Below are positions 1 through 8,181 of a DNA stretch of 37,845 bases, in pieces. Made by a program: the position numbers and the translations under genes. The stretch is from JBCCTJ01 sp039198585 (GTDB lineage Bacteria > Bacteroidota > Bacteroidia > Cytophagales > Amoebophilaceae), in assembly GCA_039198585.1 (NCBI GenBank), contig JBCCTJ010000007.1, positions 1 to 37,845 of the forward strand, written 5' to 3'. The notes below the pieces were generated by a model. It searched no databases, was not told where the DNA came from, and worked only from the letters and a program-made list of their open reading frames with translations. Each line of letters starts with the position of its first letter. Positions within the stretch are counted from its first letter, which is position 1.

Positions 1-686
1 AAAATTCCTTGCTCCTCTTGATCAGTTTTAGTTTCCTTTTTCGCAATTCTTTCTACTTTTTCCTCTAGACCTTTTTTTATAGCTTTTAGTTCTTGGATCA
101 AATTACCTTTATCCTCGAGCTCTTTCAGCAAGGTTTCTTGTTTAGCTTCGAGCTTTTTAATATTATTCTCATAGGTAGTATTCTTATCTTTGAGCGTTAC
201 TACATATTTATTGAGCGTAGCAATCCTTATGTTTTGTTTTTCACTTTCTTGTTTAAACTTTTTCATGTATTCCTCAAATTTCTTTCTCTCTTGATCTATC
301 TTTTCAATATCTTGTTCAAATTTGGTGATTTTTTTATCTTGTTGTTGTTTTTCCTTTTTAAGCTTTTCAACTTCCTTTTTTAGCTGAATCACTTCTTTTT
401 GCCTTGCTTCTTTATTGGTATCATATTCTCGCATAAATTTTCCTAGATCATCTTCTTCTTGATCAGATAAATTAGTTTCTTCGACAAGCTCTAAATCCAT
501 ACCATCACTACTTTCATCACCCTCTTTCTTTATTTTCTCTATTTTCTGTAAGATTGAAAAAGTTTCGATTTTACCTTTACTGCCTTGCTCCTCCACGCTC
601 TTAGAAGCAGTAATACTGAATGATACAGAAAAAAGAAGGGCAAGATGACTTACAATGGATAATATAGTTTTTTTAATGGTTTTCAT
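1..686 (-). CDS. Secreted coiled-coil protein, 3' end outside window
   Basis: The minus-strand frame is open from the ATG at 686 to the window edge, giving 228 codons without a stop. The protein starts MKTIKKTILSIVSHLALLFS, a typical signal peptide with Lys residues before a hydrophobic core, with likely cleavage near residues 25-30. After about 60 acidic residues comes a long Lys/Glu/Gln-rich heptad region (from about residue 100 to the edge) predicted to be a continuous coiled coil. A Bacteroidetes-type -7 box (TATTTTTG) lies 48 bases upstream. I recognise no enzymatic domain. A periplasmic or surface structural role, or an effector-like role, is possible but not shown. The C-terminus lies outside the window, so an attached domain cannot be excluded. 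Confidence 0.8.
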   Translation of the reverse strand, partial: MKTIKKTILSIVSHLALLFSVSFSITASKSVEEQGSKGKIETFSILQKIEKIKKEGDESSDGMDLELVEETNLSDQEEDDLGKFMREYDTNKEARQKEVIQLKKEVEKLKKEKQQQDKKITKFEQDIEKIDQERKKFEEYMKKFKQESEKQNIRIATLNKYVVTLKDKNTTYENNIKKLEAKQETLLKELEDKGNLIQELKAIKKGLEEKVERIAKKETKTDQEEQGI

Positions 687-733
687 GATTAGCTTTCAGG
701 GTTTGGGAACTATTTTTACTTTTAAATATAGTG

Positions 734-741
734 CAAAAATA
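734..741 (-). promoter_or_regulatory. Bacteroidetes -7 box (TATTTTTG)
   Basis: The minus strand matches the TAnnTTTG consensus for the Bacteroidetes primary sigma factor and lies 48 bases upstream of the coiled-coil gene start at 686. No clear -33 TTG is visible at the usual spacing. Confidence 0.45.
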
Positions 742-929
742 TAACAAAAAAAAATAAGTGTAATATTTTTTAGCAAAACTAGTGATTAACATGGAGCAGC
801 TCTCCTTGAACTAAAAGAGATTCTATTCATTACATGGCTTTTAAAAAAGCTATTACCTAGCAAGAGAGTGGGATGCTATGTACAGATTTTTTTTGCATTT
901 GCTTTTTTAAATTGTGCACTTCACACTGG

Positions 930-3446
930 CTACGACTTTTCTTCAATCATTTTCAGGCACTTTAACAAACTATTTACTAAAGGATGATCTTGATCTAGCA
1001 TCGTATGATACATAGAGAGTGCTTTTTGGCAGTAGGACTTGGCAAGCGTATAGTTTTTTTGCCTTGTGTGAATAATGGCAAGATTATGGTAAATTTTAGC
1101 TACTTCTAGTGTATGCTTACCTATCGATTGTATGCCCTTGGCAAGCGCTTGTTCAGCATAGGTAAGCGCTTTTTCATAGTTCTCCTTGTGGATATAAATG
1201 ATGCTTAAGTTATGATAAATAAGGGATGCTTGGAGGGCAAAGAGATGATCTTTCTCTTCTACTATTTTTAATGCTTTTTGGAGGTATTCTAAAGCTTTTG
1301 AGTACTTTCCTATGGCCCCATAGATAGTGCCATAGCTGTTGTACATAATAACTAGCAACTCTTTGGGCGGTTTTTCAAGGTTTTTTTTGTAAACAAGAAG
1401 CGTTTTGTGATAACAAGCAAGAGCCTTTTTGAATTTTTTTTGTTTCTGGTAGACACCCCCCCAATCAAGATAAATAGTGCCAATCAAAAAAGGATTCTTG
1501 TTCTGTGCAGATTTCACTGCTTTTCGATACAACTGAATAGCTTCTGAGTGATTGTTTTGATTAGCGTAAACCTGTCCCATCGCATGATAAACTTTTGTTA
1601 TTGCTTCATTTTTTTCTCCTAATTTTTCTTGGTAAATAAGATATGCTTTTTGGTAATTACTCAATGCTAATTGATATTCTTTACGTTTTTTTTGTAGCAT
1701 GCCTTGCTGTAAGTAGATTATTGCAGTTTTTATATGATTCTTGCCCCAAGCATTTTCATATATCTGAAGTGCTTGGTTATAAAATGAGAAAGCTTTCTCA
1801 TGCTTTTGCATTTTAGCATACAACAATCCCAACCTCAAGTAAATTTCCCCTATCGAGAGATGCATCTTATCAAGTCTTTTCTGCTGTACTTTGAGGCCTT
1901 TCTCACCAAATGCAATAGCTTTTTCTACTTGTCCTACTGCCTCTAAGGCTACACTCCAATTGAGGTAAATAGCAGCTTTGACCCAATGCTGATCATCGCG
2001 ATCATCCTGCTTTTCTAAAAAGAAAATTAAAGACTTTTCATAGCAATCAATAGCATCGTGGTAGTTTTTTTTCACTGCTTGAATAATCCCTTGCTTGAAT
2101 AATACATAGGCCCCTTCTATAGAATGACTGGGCGGTATCGCATTGTATAGCGATAATGCTTTCTCATAACTATCGACAGCTTGCATACGATTGCCTACTT
2201 TTTGATGATTAAATCCAAGAGCCAAATAAAGATCTGCTAGGGTGACTGAGTCGTCTGGTAACTCTTTATTGTACTCTTCCAATGCTTGCTGATAATAGGT
2301 AATAGCTCGGGTATAATTACCTAACTTTTGGTATTCTTCAGCAATATTCTTTTTCACTAAGGCAATCTGCAGCAGATGCGCGGTACTCATTTTTTCATAT
2401 TTATCCAGTGATTTGAGTAAAAAGGAAAGTGCTTGACTATATTGCCCATTGGCATCATAAGTCATGCCGATCTTTGCACAGCAGTCAGCTGCTTTAACAC
2501 TGTTATCTCTTGCTAATTCTTCATAAAGTGATAGAGCTAGCTTATAATTTTGGATAGCTGCAAGATATTCGCCAAGGGCTCTATGTACGAGTGCTAAGTT
2601 GTAGTAAGTGTTAGCAAGCGCTACTTCCTTATCTCTTCCCAATAATTGATAAATGGCTATACTATTCTCAAAGGATTTCATAGCTTTCTGATGTTGCTTT
2701 TGTAAAGCATAGATTACACCAGTTTTATTAAGTACACGAGCTACAGTAGTATGATTCTTCCCAAGTATCTTGCTATATATACGTATTGCTTTTTGATAAT
2801 AGCCTATTGCCTGATCATACTTTTTCATCATCTTGTAAATGTTTGCAAGCAAAACAGCAGTCTCTGCTACAGCAGCGGCAGCAACACGTGAGTTGCTTTG
2901 ATAAAGATCAAAAGCGATCTTGCTATGTACGAGAGCTTGCTCATAGCTACCCATATTCTTGTAAACTGATCCTAGCCTAAACTCTATTGATGCTTTTTTT
3001 AGCGAATTGCCTTGCGTTGCATCATCAATAGATAGGGCCTTTTGATAAGACTGGAGCGCATCCTTATAGTTTTGCTCTTCTTGGTAGCTATCCCCGAGTA
3101 AAACATAAACATAGGCTATTTTTTCTTGCTGCCCTATTATTTCTTCATAAATTGCAATGGCAGCTTGATACGCATCTCTACTATAATGGTATTTTTGCCT
3201 TTCAAAGTAGGCTTGTCCTAAATCTATATAACCTTCTGCGGTTTTGATATGGTAGATTCCTCTCCTATTCTTAGACTTTTTAAGAACATTTTCATAATAA
3301 GCAATTGGCTTATTATGTCTACTTTTTTCCAGTTTTTTGGTTGGCTTTTTTACTTTCGAAGTAAACCAAAAGAAAGCTACTACAAGCACTACTATACAAG
3401 TAAGCAGGAATAGTACAGTAGCTTTTTTTCTATTAGTCGAGAACAT
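930..3446 (-). CDS. Membrane-anchored protein with about 18 tandem TPRs
   Basis: This 838-residue protein has a short basic N-terminus, one hydrophobic segment (about residues 11-28, VLFLLTCIVVLVVAFFWF), a Lys-rich linker, and then about 18 tetratricopeptide repeats of roughly 42 residues filling the rest. The spacing and the A-xx-Y-xx-L-G-xx-Y...Y-x-xA-xxxYxxAL pattern resemble the kinesin-light-chain type of TPR. No catalytic domain is seen, so it is most likely a protein-protein interaction scaffold. The uncleaved-looking N-terminal segment suggests the repeats are tethered to the inner membrane. Long TPR proteins are frequent in intracellular symbionts, but a host-directed role is only an inference. 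A -7 box lies 40 bases upstream. The gene stands alone, 243 bases before the coiled-coil gene. Confidence 0.9.
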   Translation of the reverse strand: MFSTNRKKATVLFLLTCIVVLVVAFFWFTSKVKKPTKKLEKSRHNKPIAYYENVLKKSKNRRGIYHIKTAEGYIDLGQAYFERQKYHYSRDAYQAAIAIYEEIIGQQEKIAYVYVLLGDSYQEEQNYKDALQSYQKALSIDDATQGNSLKKASIEFRLGSVYKNMGSYEQALVHSKIAFDLYQSNSRVAAAAVAETAVLLANIYKMMKKYDQAIGYYQKAIRIYSKILGKNHTTVARVLNKTGVIYALQKQHQKAMKSFENSIAIYQLLGRDKEVALANTYYNLALVHRALGEYLAAIQNYKLALSLYEELARDNSVKAADCCAKIGMTYDANGQYSQALSFLLKSLDKYEKMSTAHLLQIALVKKNIAEEYQKLGNYTRAITYYQQALEEYNKELPDDSVTLADLYLALGFNHQKVGNRMQAVDSYEKALSLYNAIPPSHSIEGAYVLFKQGIIQAVKKNYHDAIDCYEKSLIFFLEKQDDRDDQHWVKAAIYLNWSVALEAVGQVEKAIAFGEKGLKVQQKRLDKMHLSIGEIYLRLGLLYAKMQKHEKAFSFYNQALQIYENAWGKNHIKTAIIYLQQGMLQKKRKEYQLALSNYQKAYLIYQEKLGEKNEAITKVYHAMGQVYANQNNHSEAIQLYRKAVKSAQNKNPFLIGTIYLDWGGVYQKQKKFKKALACYHKTLLVYKKNLEKPPKELLVIMYNSYGTIYGAIGKYSKALEYLQKALKIVEEKDHLFALQASLIYHNLSIIYIHKENYEKALTYAEQALAKGIQSIGKHTLEVAKIYHNLAIIHTRQKNYTLAKSYCQKALSMYHTMLDQDHPLVNSLLKCLKMIEEKS

Positions 3447-3485
3447 GCAAATGTTGTTTATGCTCTAGTTGAGTTACTTAATTTA

Positions 3486-3493
3486 CAAAATTA
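3486..3493 (-). promoter_or_regulatory. -7 box (TAATTTTG) of TPR gene
   Basis: The minus strand carries a TAnnTTTG match 40 bases upstream of the TPR-protein ATG. Confidence 0.4.
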
Positions 3494-3559
3494 TCAAATA
3501 GATAGTTATTTTTCCGGATTATTTCTAGTAAGCTAGCTTCTAACCTAGTACAACAAGGC

Positions 3560-5518
3560 CTATTCTCTGATTGTATAAACAAAGCGAATAGCTAAAAAAG
3601 GATAATGGTGCCATGAGTCATTTTGCTTCTTGACCAGTCGCCACTGCCCTACTAGGATTATATAACTTTGTGCACTATACTGATAACGGCCCCAAATTGT
3701 AGTAGCAATGCCCTGTCCACTATACCTTTTAACGTATGGGAAACGGATATTGGGTTGGTATAGGTAAAGCCCCACCTGCTTAGGCGCTTTGAACAGCGCA
3801 CAGCCTAGCTTTACAGTATAGCCTGCTTTTTGGTATTGAACTATCTGACTAATTCCACTTCCTAGATAATAGGAGTTAAGATATTTTTTCTTGTTAGCAG
3901 CACTCCAGTAGAAGATCGTGCTACCTGAACAGCCTTCACTAAGATAATAAGCGGGAATTTTTACATTCAGGCGGCTGAGCAGTCCATTGACTGTATTATA
4001 TTTTGCTTGCCCTCTCAGTACTAATCGCAGGTTATATCGAGGCATCATCTGTGCATAAGTGACCTTATAGACACAACCCTTAACGATTTGCTTGTTGACC
4101 CAATTTTTTGTCTCATATAGCTGCATGCCATTCAGAATGCTTTTATTGCTACCTAAATAGTTGGTGACTATACCGATGCTTTTGTGTTGATAAGGTTTTC
4201 TACTTTTTTTATCAGCACTGTGTAAAGCATAGAAACAAGGAGTATTATATCGAATTTTGATGGCGTGTTTTAGGTAACTATTGGGGCGCACAGTTCCCGC
4301 AACTATTAGCCCTACACCCTCTTTTAATGTAGCAACTAACTCACCACTTAGCATGCTATACTGCCACTTTTGAGAGCCAAATATACCTACGTATCCATGC
4401 CGATTGAGGTATTTGCCTGCATCTATTTGTCTACTAATAGGGCGCCATCGTCCCTGATGATCTAAATAGTTGTGCCCCATTACTTGAGCGCCAAAGCAGG
4501 TTGTCCGGTCAGGCTTGTAGAGCAATGCTGCCCCTATAAGCGGTTCTACAATACCCTTATTGCCTTGCCATGATTTTTGACTTCTATAGCTTGTCATTTT
4601 TTTATTCTTGTGGATTGTTGTAAAAAAACTTTGTCCATTTTCTTGTCGCTTATTTACATAATAGGGGGTTAGCCCTCCATAGAGGATAAGAGAAAAAGGA
4701 GATTCGCTTTTTTGTAGGAGTAAGGCACAACCCAGTAGAGCGCTATTTCTTTGTGTACTTTTCGAAGGAATTAAGCTATATTGTCTATTTTTAATTGTAA
4801 AAAAAGCATTTTCGTCAAAAGAGCTGCCTCCGATCAATAATCCTTGTCCTATTCTAATAGTAATTTTTCCTAATAATATCTTGTTGACTATACCCATCTT
4901 ACTGATAGTACAGTTTGCTGTTGTATAACTTTTGTCCCATGACTCACCCACCCCTTTATAGTTAGAGACAGACAAGGTTAATTTTTTTAGGTACTGGATT
5001 TTGTAATCTAGAGTCACAGCATGTGGCGATCCCAGGTCATCACTTTTACGATCTTGCCATTGGGGATCCCAGTCTAACGATAGTTTTTGGATCAAAACAG
5101 CTTTTTTTCTCTTTTTCCTCTTCTTTTTTCTCACATCTTTGACAGTGACAAAAGGTGTAATCTTGCTGATAATGAAGAAATCCCACCCAGGAATAGCAGC
5201 CAATTCATCAATTGAATACAAGTTTCCATAGGCCTGAATATAAGTAATGAGAGCATTGATTTGCTTATCACTCAATATACCTAGCTTCTTTAATTCTTCT
5301 GCAGTAACATAGTTTAAGTCTATAGGAAACTGATAACAACGCCAAAGGTAGCTATGATAGGCTGCTTCATCAGCATAGTCATATGGCTTGCTGAGTCCAT
5401 GAATCACATGACGAAATTCTTTCTTTGCTTTGATAGGAAAAAATAACAAGACTATCAAAAGAATGATATTGCCTTTTGGGAAACCTAATGTATACATTAA
5501 TATGTTTTTTAGAAACAT
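3560..5518 (-). CDS. Secreted helix-hairpin-helix protein with probable outer-membrane barrel
   Basis: This 652-residue protein has an N-terminal hydrophobic export signal (about residues 17-30). It is followed by a ComEA-like helix-hairpin-helix region (about 64-125): PIDLNYVTAEELKKLG, then AYGNLYSIDELAAIPGWD, with the paired turns typical of that fold. After a basic Lys/Arg stretch (about 128-142), the remaining 500 residues are rich in alternating aromatic and small residues (many Y, G, S, W) with strand-like periodicity, and resemble a beta-barrel. Bacteroidetes genomes carry proteins of this size pairing an HhH module with a long barrel-like C-terminus. In other bacteria ComEA binds DNA during uptake, so a DNA- or envelope-linked role is possible but unproven. 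The gene ends 113 bases before the TPR gene. Confidence 0.8.
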   Translation of the reverse strand: MFLKNILMYTLGFPKGNIILLIVLLFFPIKAKKEFRHVIHGLSKPYDYADEAAYHSYLWRCYQFPIDLNYVTAEELKKLGILSDKQINALITYIQAYGNLYSIDELAAIPGWDFFIISKITPFVTVKDVRKKKRKKRKKAVLIQKLSLDWDPQWQDRKSDDLGSPHAVTLDYKIQYLKKLTLSVSNYKGVGESWDKSYTTANCTISKMGIVNKILLGKITIRIGQGLLIGGSSFDENAFFTIKNRQYSLIPSKSTQRNSALLGCALLLQKSESPFSLILYGGLTPYYVNKRQENGQSFFTTIHKNKKMTSYRSQKSWQGNKGIVEPLIGAALLYKPDRTTCFGAQVMGHNYLDHQGRWRPISRQIDAGKYLNRHGYVGIFGSQKWQYSMLSGELVATLKEGVGLIVAGTVRPNSYLKHAIKIRYNTPCFYALHSADKKSRKPYQHKSIGIVTNYLGSNKSILNGMQLYETKNWVNKQIVKGCVYKVTYAQMMPRYNLRLVLRGQAKYNTVNGLLSRLNVKIPAYYLSEGCSGSTIFYWSAANKKKYLNSYYLGSGISQIVQYQKAGYTVKLGCALFKAPKQVGLYLYQPNIRFPYVKRYSGQGIATTIWGRYQYSAQSYIILVGQWRLVKKQNDSWHHYPFLAIRFVYTIRE

Positions 5519-5693
5519 TTTTTACCAACAAAGAAGCAAAAAATGATTTAAATAAACAAATTTGCGCGCATTTTTTATAAATTATTATTGTTTGGCTGTG
5601 TACAAGAAACTCTTGAAAGTGTCAAAGTGTGAATGATTGATGACTACGGATGCAATACAGCCTATCGTAAAGTCTTGAAAATAAGTTGATGTG

Positions 5694-5766
5694 TGACTCC
5701 ACTGGGGCTCGAACCCAGGACACCCTGATTAAGAGTCAGGTGCTCTACCAGCTGAGCTATAGAGTC
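5694..5766 (-). tRNA. tRNA-Lys (anticodon CTT)
   Basis: The minus strand folds as a complete cloverleaf. The acceptor stem is GACTCTA paired with TGGAGTC (one G-T pair), and the D arm is GCTC...GAGC. The anticodon arm is CCTGA-CTCTTAA-TCAGG, with anticodon CTT at loop positions 3-5, reading AAG. The T arm is CTGGG-TTCGAGC-CCCAG. The discriminator base is A. The next bases are CAC, so CCA is not encoded and must be added by a nucleotidyltransferase. The gene lies between the HhH-protein gene and ndk. Confidence 0.97.
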
Positions 5767-5789
5767 TTCATATAATAAGTAGTGCGCCT

Positions 5790-5797
5790 CAAATATA
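5790..5797 (-). promoter_or_regulatory. -7 box (TATATTTG) of tRNA-Lys
   Basis: The minus strand has an exact TAnnTTTG match 23 bases before the mature tRNA 5' end, leaving a short leader for RNase P to remove. Confidence 0.5.
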
Positions 5798-5842
5798 GAT
5801 TCCCATCAACTTATTATACTAATAATTTTAACTTTTAGGCAG

Positions 5843-6265
5843 TTATTTATTATTCGCACCTCCAAAAAAGAATTGAATCTCTTTTGCAGCATTCTCATTG
5901 GAGTCTGATCCATGGATAACATTATCCTCAATAGAAGTACCAAATTGCCGGCGAATAGTACCTACAGCTGCATCCGTGGGGTTGGTCGCACCTATTAGTT
6001 TTCTAAAACCAGCGACTGCGTCATTTTTGGCCAATTTCATCAACACTACAGGGCTAGAAGACATATATTCACAATATTCTTTATAAAAAGAACTACCCTT
6101 ATGGAAAGCATAAAGTTTTTCTACTTCTATCAGTGTCAGTCGACGATTTTGCATTGCTTCTATGTTGAAACCTGCTTGCTCGATGATTTTGATGATCTCA
6201 TCTGCCTGCCCAAGCGCTACTGTATTGGGCTTAATAATCCCTAATGTGTATTCTTTATTGGTCAT
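5843..6265 (-). CDS. ndk: Nucleoside diphosphate kinase
   Basis: This 140-residue protein has the length of bacterial NDPK and starts in register with the family (TLGIIKPNTV). The enzyme moves the gamma phosphate from NTPs to NDPs through a phosphohistidine, balancing cytoplasmic nucleotide pools. The catalytic His is H118 in NVIHGSDSNENA, the family's most conserved motif. The nucleotide-binding segments IGATNPTDAAVGTIRRQFG and AFHKGSSF are also present. The usual SGPV loop reads SSPV, a mild change. A -7 box lies 29 bases upstream, and the gene is divergent from the DUF805 pair. Confidence 0.97.
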   Translation of the reverse strand: MTNKEYTLGIIKPNTVALGQADEIIKIIEQAGFNIEAMQNRRLTLIEVEKLYAFHKGSSFYKEYCEYMSSSPVVLMKLAKNDAVAGFRKLIGATNPTDAAVGTIRRQFGTSIEDNVIHGSDSNENAAKEIQFFFGGANNK

Positions 6266-6293
6266 ATTGGTGATATTTATTATAGTTTTCTAG

Positions 6294-6301
6294 CAAAAAT
6301 A
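6294..6301 (-). promoter_or_regulatory. -7 box (TATTTTTG) of ndk
   Basis: The minus strand has a TAnnTTTG match 29 bases upstream of the ndk ATG. Confidence 0.45.
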
Positions 6302-6475
6302 GAAAATGATTATGATAAAAAAATAAAAAATATCAAATTATCTACTATTATTTCATTAGGCCAGTGACTATTTCTGCAGCAAATGAGGCAAGTTTTGTCT
6401 TTTTTATTGAGTAAAAATTGCTTTTATTAAAACAATTTTGTATTTTATTAATGATTATTTCATAACACCTATTTT

Positions 6476-6835
6476 ATGCTTCGCTATTACTTGAATAGTT
6501 TCATAGTAGACTATCAACAACCTGTTTCTCGGAAAGAATTCCTGTTCGTACTAACGACTGACCTGTTAGTTATCATTAAAATGGTCATGGGGCTTTATGT
6601 TTTAACATATGGGCCTCAAGTTTCTTATATTACTTTTTTGAATCCTTTACTTACTTTTTTCTGGAATTACAGAATCGTCACTTACATTCTTGTAGGAACG
6701 TGGCTACTCTTACGTCATGCGGCTCTAGTAGGACTTATGGCTAGAAGACTAACTACACTGGGCTATAACCCCAACTGGATGTATGTGCCTTTCTATAGAA
6801 TCTACCTATGCCTAAAAAAAAGAAATAATAAATAA
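6476..6835 (+). CDS. DUF805-like membrane protein, degenerate copy
   Basis: This 119-residue protein has about three hydrophobic segments. It shares its plan with the downstream 131-residue gene: an N-terminal LRYYLNSF segment, SRKEF near residue 20, and the pattern LMARRLTTLGYNPNW, which corresponds to RRxHDLGxxxxW of DUF805 (YhaH-type) proteins. The His and Asp of that motif are replaced, and the terminal GxNxYGxDP motif is missing, the C-terminus being only LKKRNNK. It therefore appears to be a diverged tandem duplicate. Function is unknown; DUF805 proteins are small integral inner-membrane proteins. The second copy follows 40 bases downstream, probably in one transcript. Confidence 0.75.
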   Translation: MLRYYLNSFIVDYQQPVSRKEFLFVLTTDLLVIIKMVMGLYVLTYGPQVSYITFLNPLLTFFWNYRIVTYILVGTWLLLRHAALVGLMARRLTTLGYNPNWMYVPFYRIYLCLKKRNNK

Positions 6836-6875
6836 GTCATATTAATTTTTACTTATCTCAATAAACGCTATTTCT

Positions 6876-7271
6876 ATGTTTTATTCCTATTTTCAAAGTT
6901 TCAACCTAAGATTTAAGGGACGTGCTACAAGAAAAGAATTCGCGACAGTGATGATCGTTGATATGATTATCCTAGCGATGATCCTGTTTAAGCTTTACTT
7001 GCTGAATCATATCGAGTCCCTTCCTTATTTGATTTTTACCAGGCCCATTTTTAGGTTTTTTTATCCTGCTCGTTGGGTAATTTATTTTATTTGCCTAGCT
7101 TGGTTTTCTGCTCGCTATGCAGCTTGGCAAGCAGTTGCTGTACGAAGAGCACACGATTTAGGTAAGAAAGACAGGTGGCTTATGGCTCCATTTTCTAAAT
7201 TTTATTTGTATTGTCAAGTAGGGACAAAAGGTGAAAATCAGTACGGCCCTGATCCCCTTCAGTCTACATAA
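6876..7271 (+). CDS. DUF805 family inner-membrane protein
   Basis: This 131-residue protein carries all DUF805 hallmarks: FKGRATRKEF near residues 13-22, hydrophobic segments at about 25-45 and 68-90, AVRRAHDLGKKDRW, and the C-terminal signature GENQYGPDPLQ. The molecular role of the family is not established. It is the canonical member of the tandem pair, and the preceding gene has lost part of these motifs. A 233-base gap separates it from tspO. Confidence 0.88.
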   Translation: MFYSYFQSFNLRFKGRATRKEFATVMIVDMIILAMILFKLYLLNHIESLPYLIFTRPIFRFFYPARWVIYFICLAWFSARYAAWQAVAVRRAHDLGKKDRWLMAPFSKFYLYCQVGTKGENQYGPDPLQST

Positions 7272-7410
7272 GTAAAATTTTTTCCGTCCCTTCTACCTAT
7301 CTATTGTTGTGAGACTCTTTCTAATACCTAAGCAAAAATCGTACAATAAGTAAACATTTTTAATTATTCTTTCCTCAAAAACAGCACAAAACAATAATAA
7401 AGCGTACGTA

Positions 7411-7428
7411 TCCATTATCCATAATGGA
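7411..7428. promoter_or_regulatory. Palindrome upstream of tspO, possible operator
   Basis: TCCATTAT-CC-ATAATGGA is a perfect 8-bp inverted repeat with a 2-base centre, 77 bases before the tspO start. The form suits a dimeric regulator site better than a hairpin. No regulator is identified. Confidence 0.3.
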
Positions 7429-7504
7429 CGACTAACTATGGACAAGAAACATGTTTTTAGCAATTTAAACCAATAGCAACGTTACCTAGAGAAACATCAT
7501 AGCA

Positions 7505-7963
7505 ATGATAGTAGCATTCATTACCTTTTTATTTTTCAATTTTTTAGCCCTGATGATCGGAGGACTCTTTACTGCAAAAGGAGTTCCTAGTGCATGGTAT
7601 GCAGAGCTTAATAAAGCCCCGTGGACACCTCCCAATTGGATGTTCGGAGTCGCTTGGACTACGATTATGCTCTGTTTCAGCCTTTATCTCATGTATGTAT
7701 GGTCCAAAACCACAACAAGAAAGAAGTTGATTACACTTTTTACTATACAGTGGTTACTCAATGTAGCTTGGAATCCTATATTTTTTTCTATGCAGCAAGT
7801 TCAATTAGGAGCTTTGATCATCACACTGCTTACCCTCTTGGTAGGATACATCTTGGTCACTTACTATCGACACATCCGATATCAATCACTCTTACTGCTC
7901 CCTTACCTTCTTTGGCTACTAGTAGCTCTTTCACTGAATCTCTATGTGGCTATCAACAACTAA
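7505..7963 (+). CDS. tspO: TspO/MBR family membrane protein
   Basis: This 152-residue protein has the five-helix TspO/PBR plan. The conserved first-loop region WYAELNKAPWTPPNWMFGVAW is followed by QWLLNVAWNPIFF in helix 3 and LLWLLVALSLNLYVAI in helix 5. The Trp/Pro-rich loop and the Asn/Trp pairs are those used by the family to bind porphyrins and sterols. TspO proteins are linked to tetrapyrrole handling and stress responses. In a host-restricted bacterium the ligand could be host-derived, but that is inference. The length is normal and the gene looks intact. Confidence 0.95.
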   Translation: MIVAFITFLFFNFLALMIGGLFTAKGVPSAWYAELNKAPWTPPNWMFGVAWTTIMLCFSLYLMYVWSKTTTRKKLITLFTIQWLLNVAWNPIFFSMQQVQLGALIITLLTLLVGYILVTYYRHIRYQSLLLLPYLLWLLVALSLNLYVAINN

Positions 7964-8111
7964 AGTTAGCAAGAACTAGCTTTCCCTGCTTACCTAGATA
8001 CCACTGGAAGAAAATAGCTAGTAATGCAAGTGAAGATATACGAAATGCTAGACACTGCTCTGGTTCAGTTAGTACATCATTCACAAAGGTCTGTGCTATA
8101 ACCACCATCAT
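7953..8111 (-). CDS. Possible 52-residue membrane peptide
   Basis: A short minus-strand frame overlaps the 3' end of tspO by 11 bases and fills most of the gap to the GrpB gene. It has one hydrophobic segment (ISSLALLAIFFQWYLG). The start ATGATG is preceded by GGAGGGAG, an unusually good Shine-Dalgarno for this window. It could be a real small membrane protein, the remnant of a larger gene, or chance. I recognise no family. Confidence 0.25.
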   Translation of the reverse strand: MMVVIAQTFVNDVLTEPEQCLAFRISSLALLAIFFQWYLGKQGKLVLANFSC

Positions 8112-8181
8112 CTCCCTCCATAAAAATAGATTGTCCCTCTACACTATTTCGATCAGTATTGAAGTATCTTAATGAGAATTT

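Larger units (their letters stand above)
5680..5815. repeat. 12-bp inverted repeat flanking tRNA-Lys and its promoter
   Basis: AATAAGTTGATG (5680-5691) and its perfect reverse complement CATCAACTTATT (5804-5815) enclose the tRNA gene and its putative -7 box. The upstream arm lies outside the predicted transcript, so simple leader-trailer pairing of the pre-tRNA does not explain it. Confidence 0.7.

Noticed and set aside
93..383. 96-codon Phe/Leu-rich plus-strand frame
   Set aside because: It is the antisense of the coiled-coil coding region; Lys/Glu codons read backwards give Phe/Leu.
7621..8172. 183-codon plus-strand frame overlapping tspO
   Set aside because: It is out of frame with the clear TspO protein, and its composition (many His, Ser, Cys) is not that of the neighbouring proteins.
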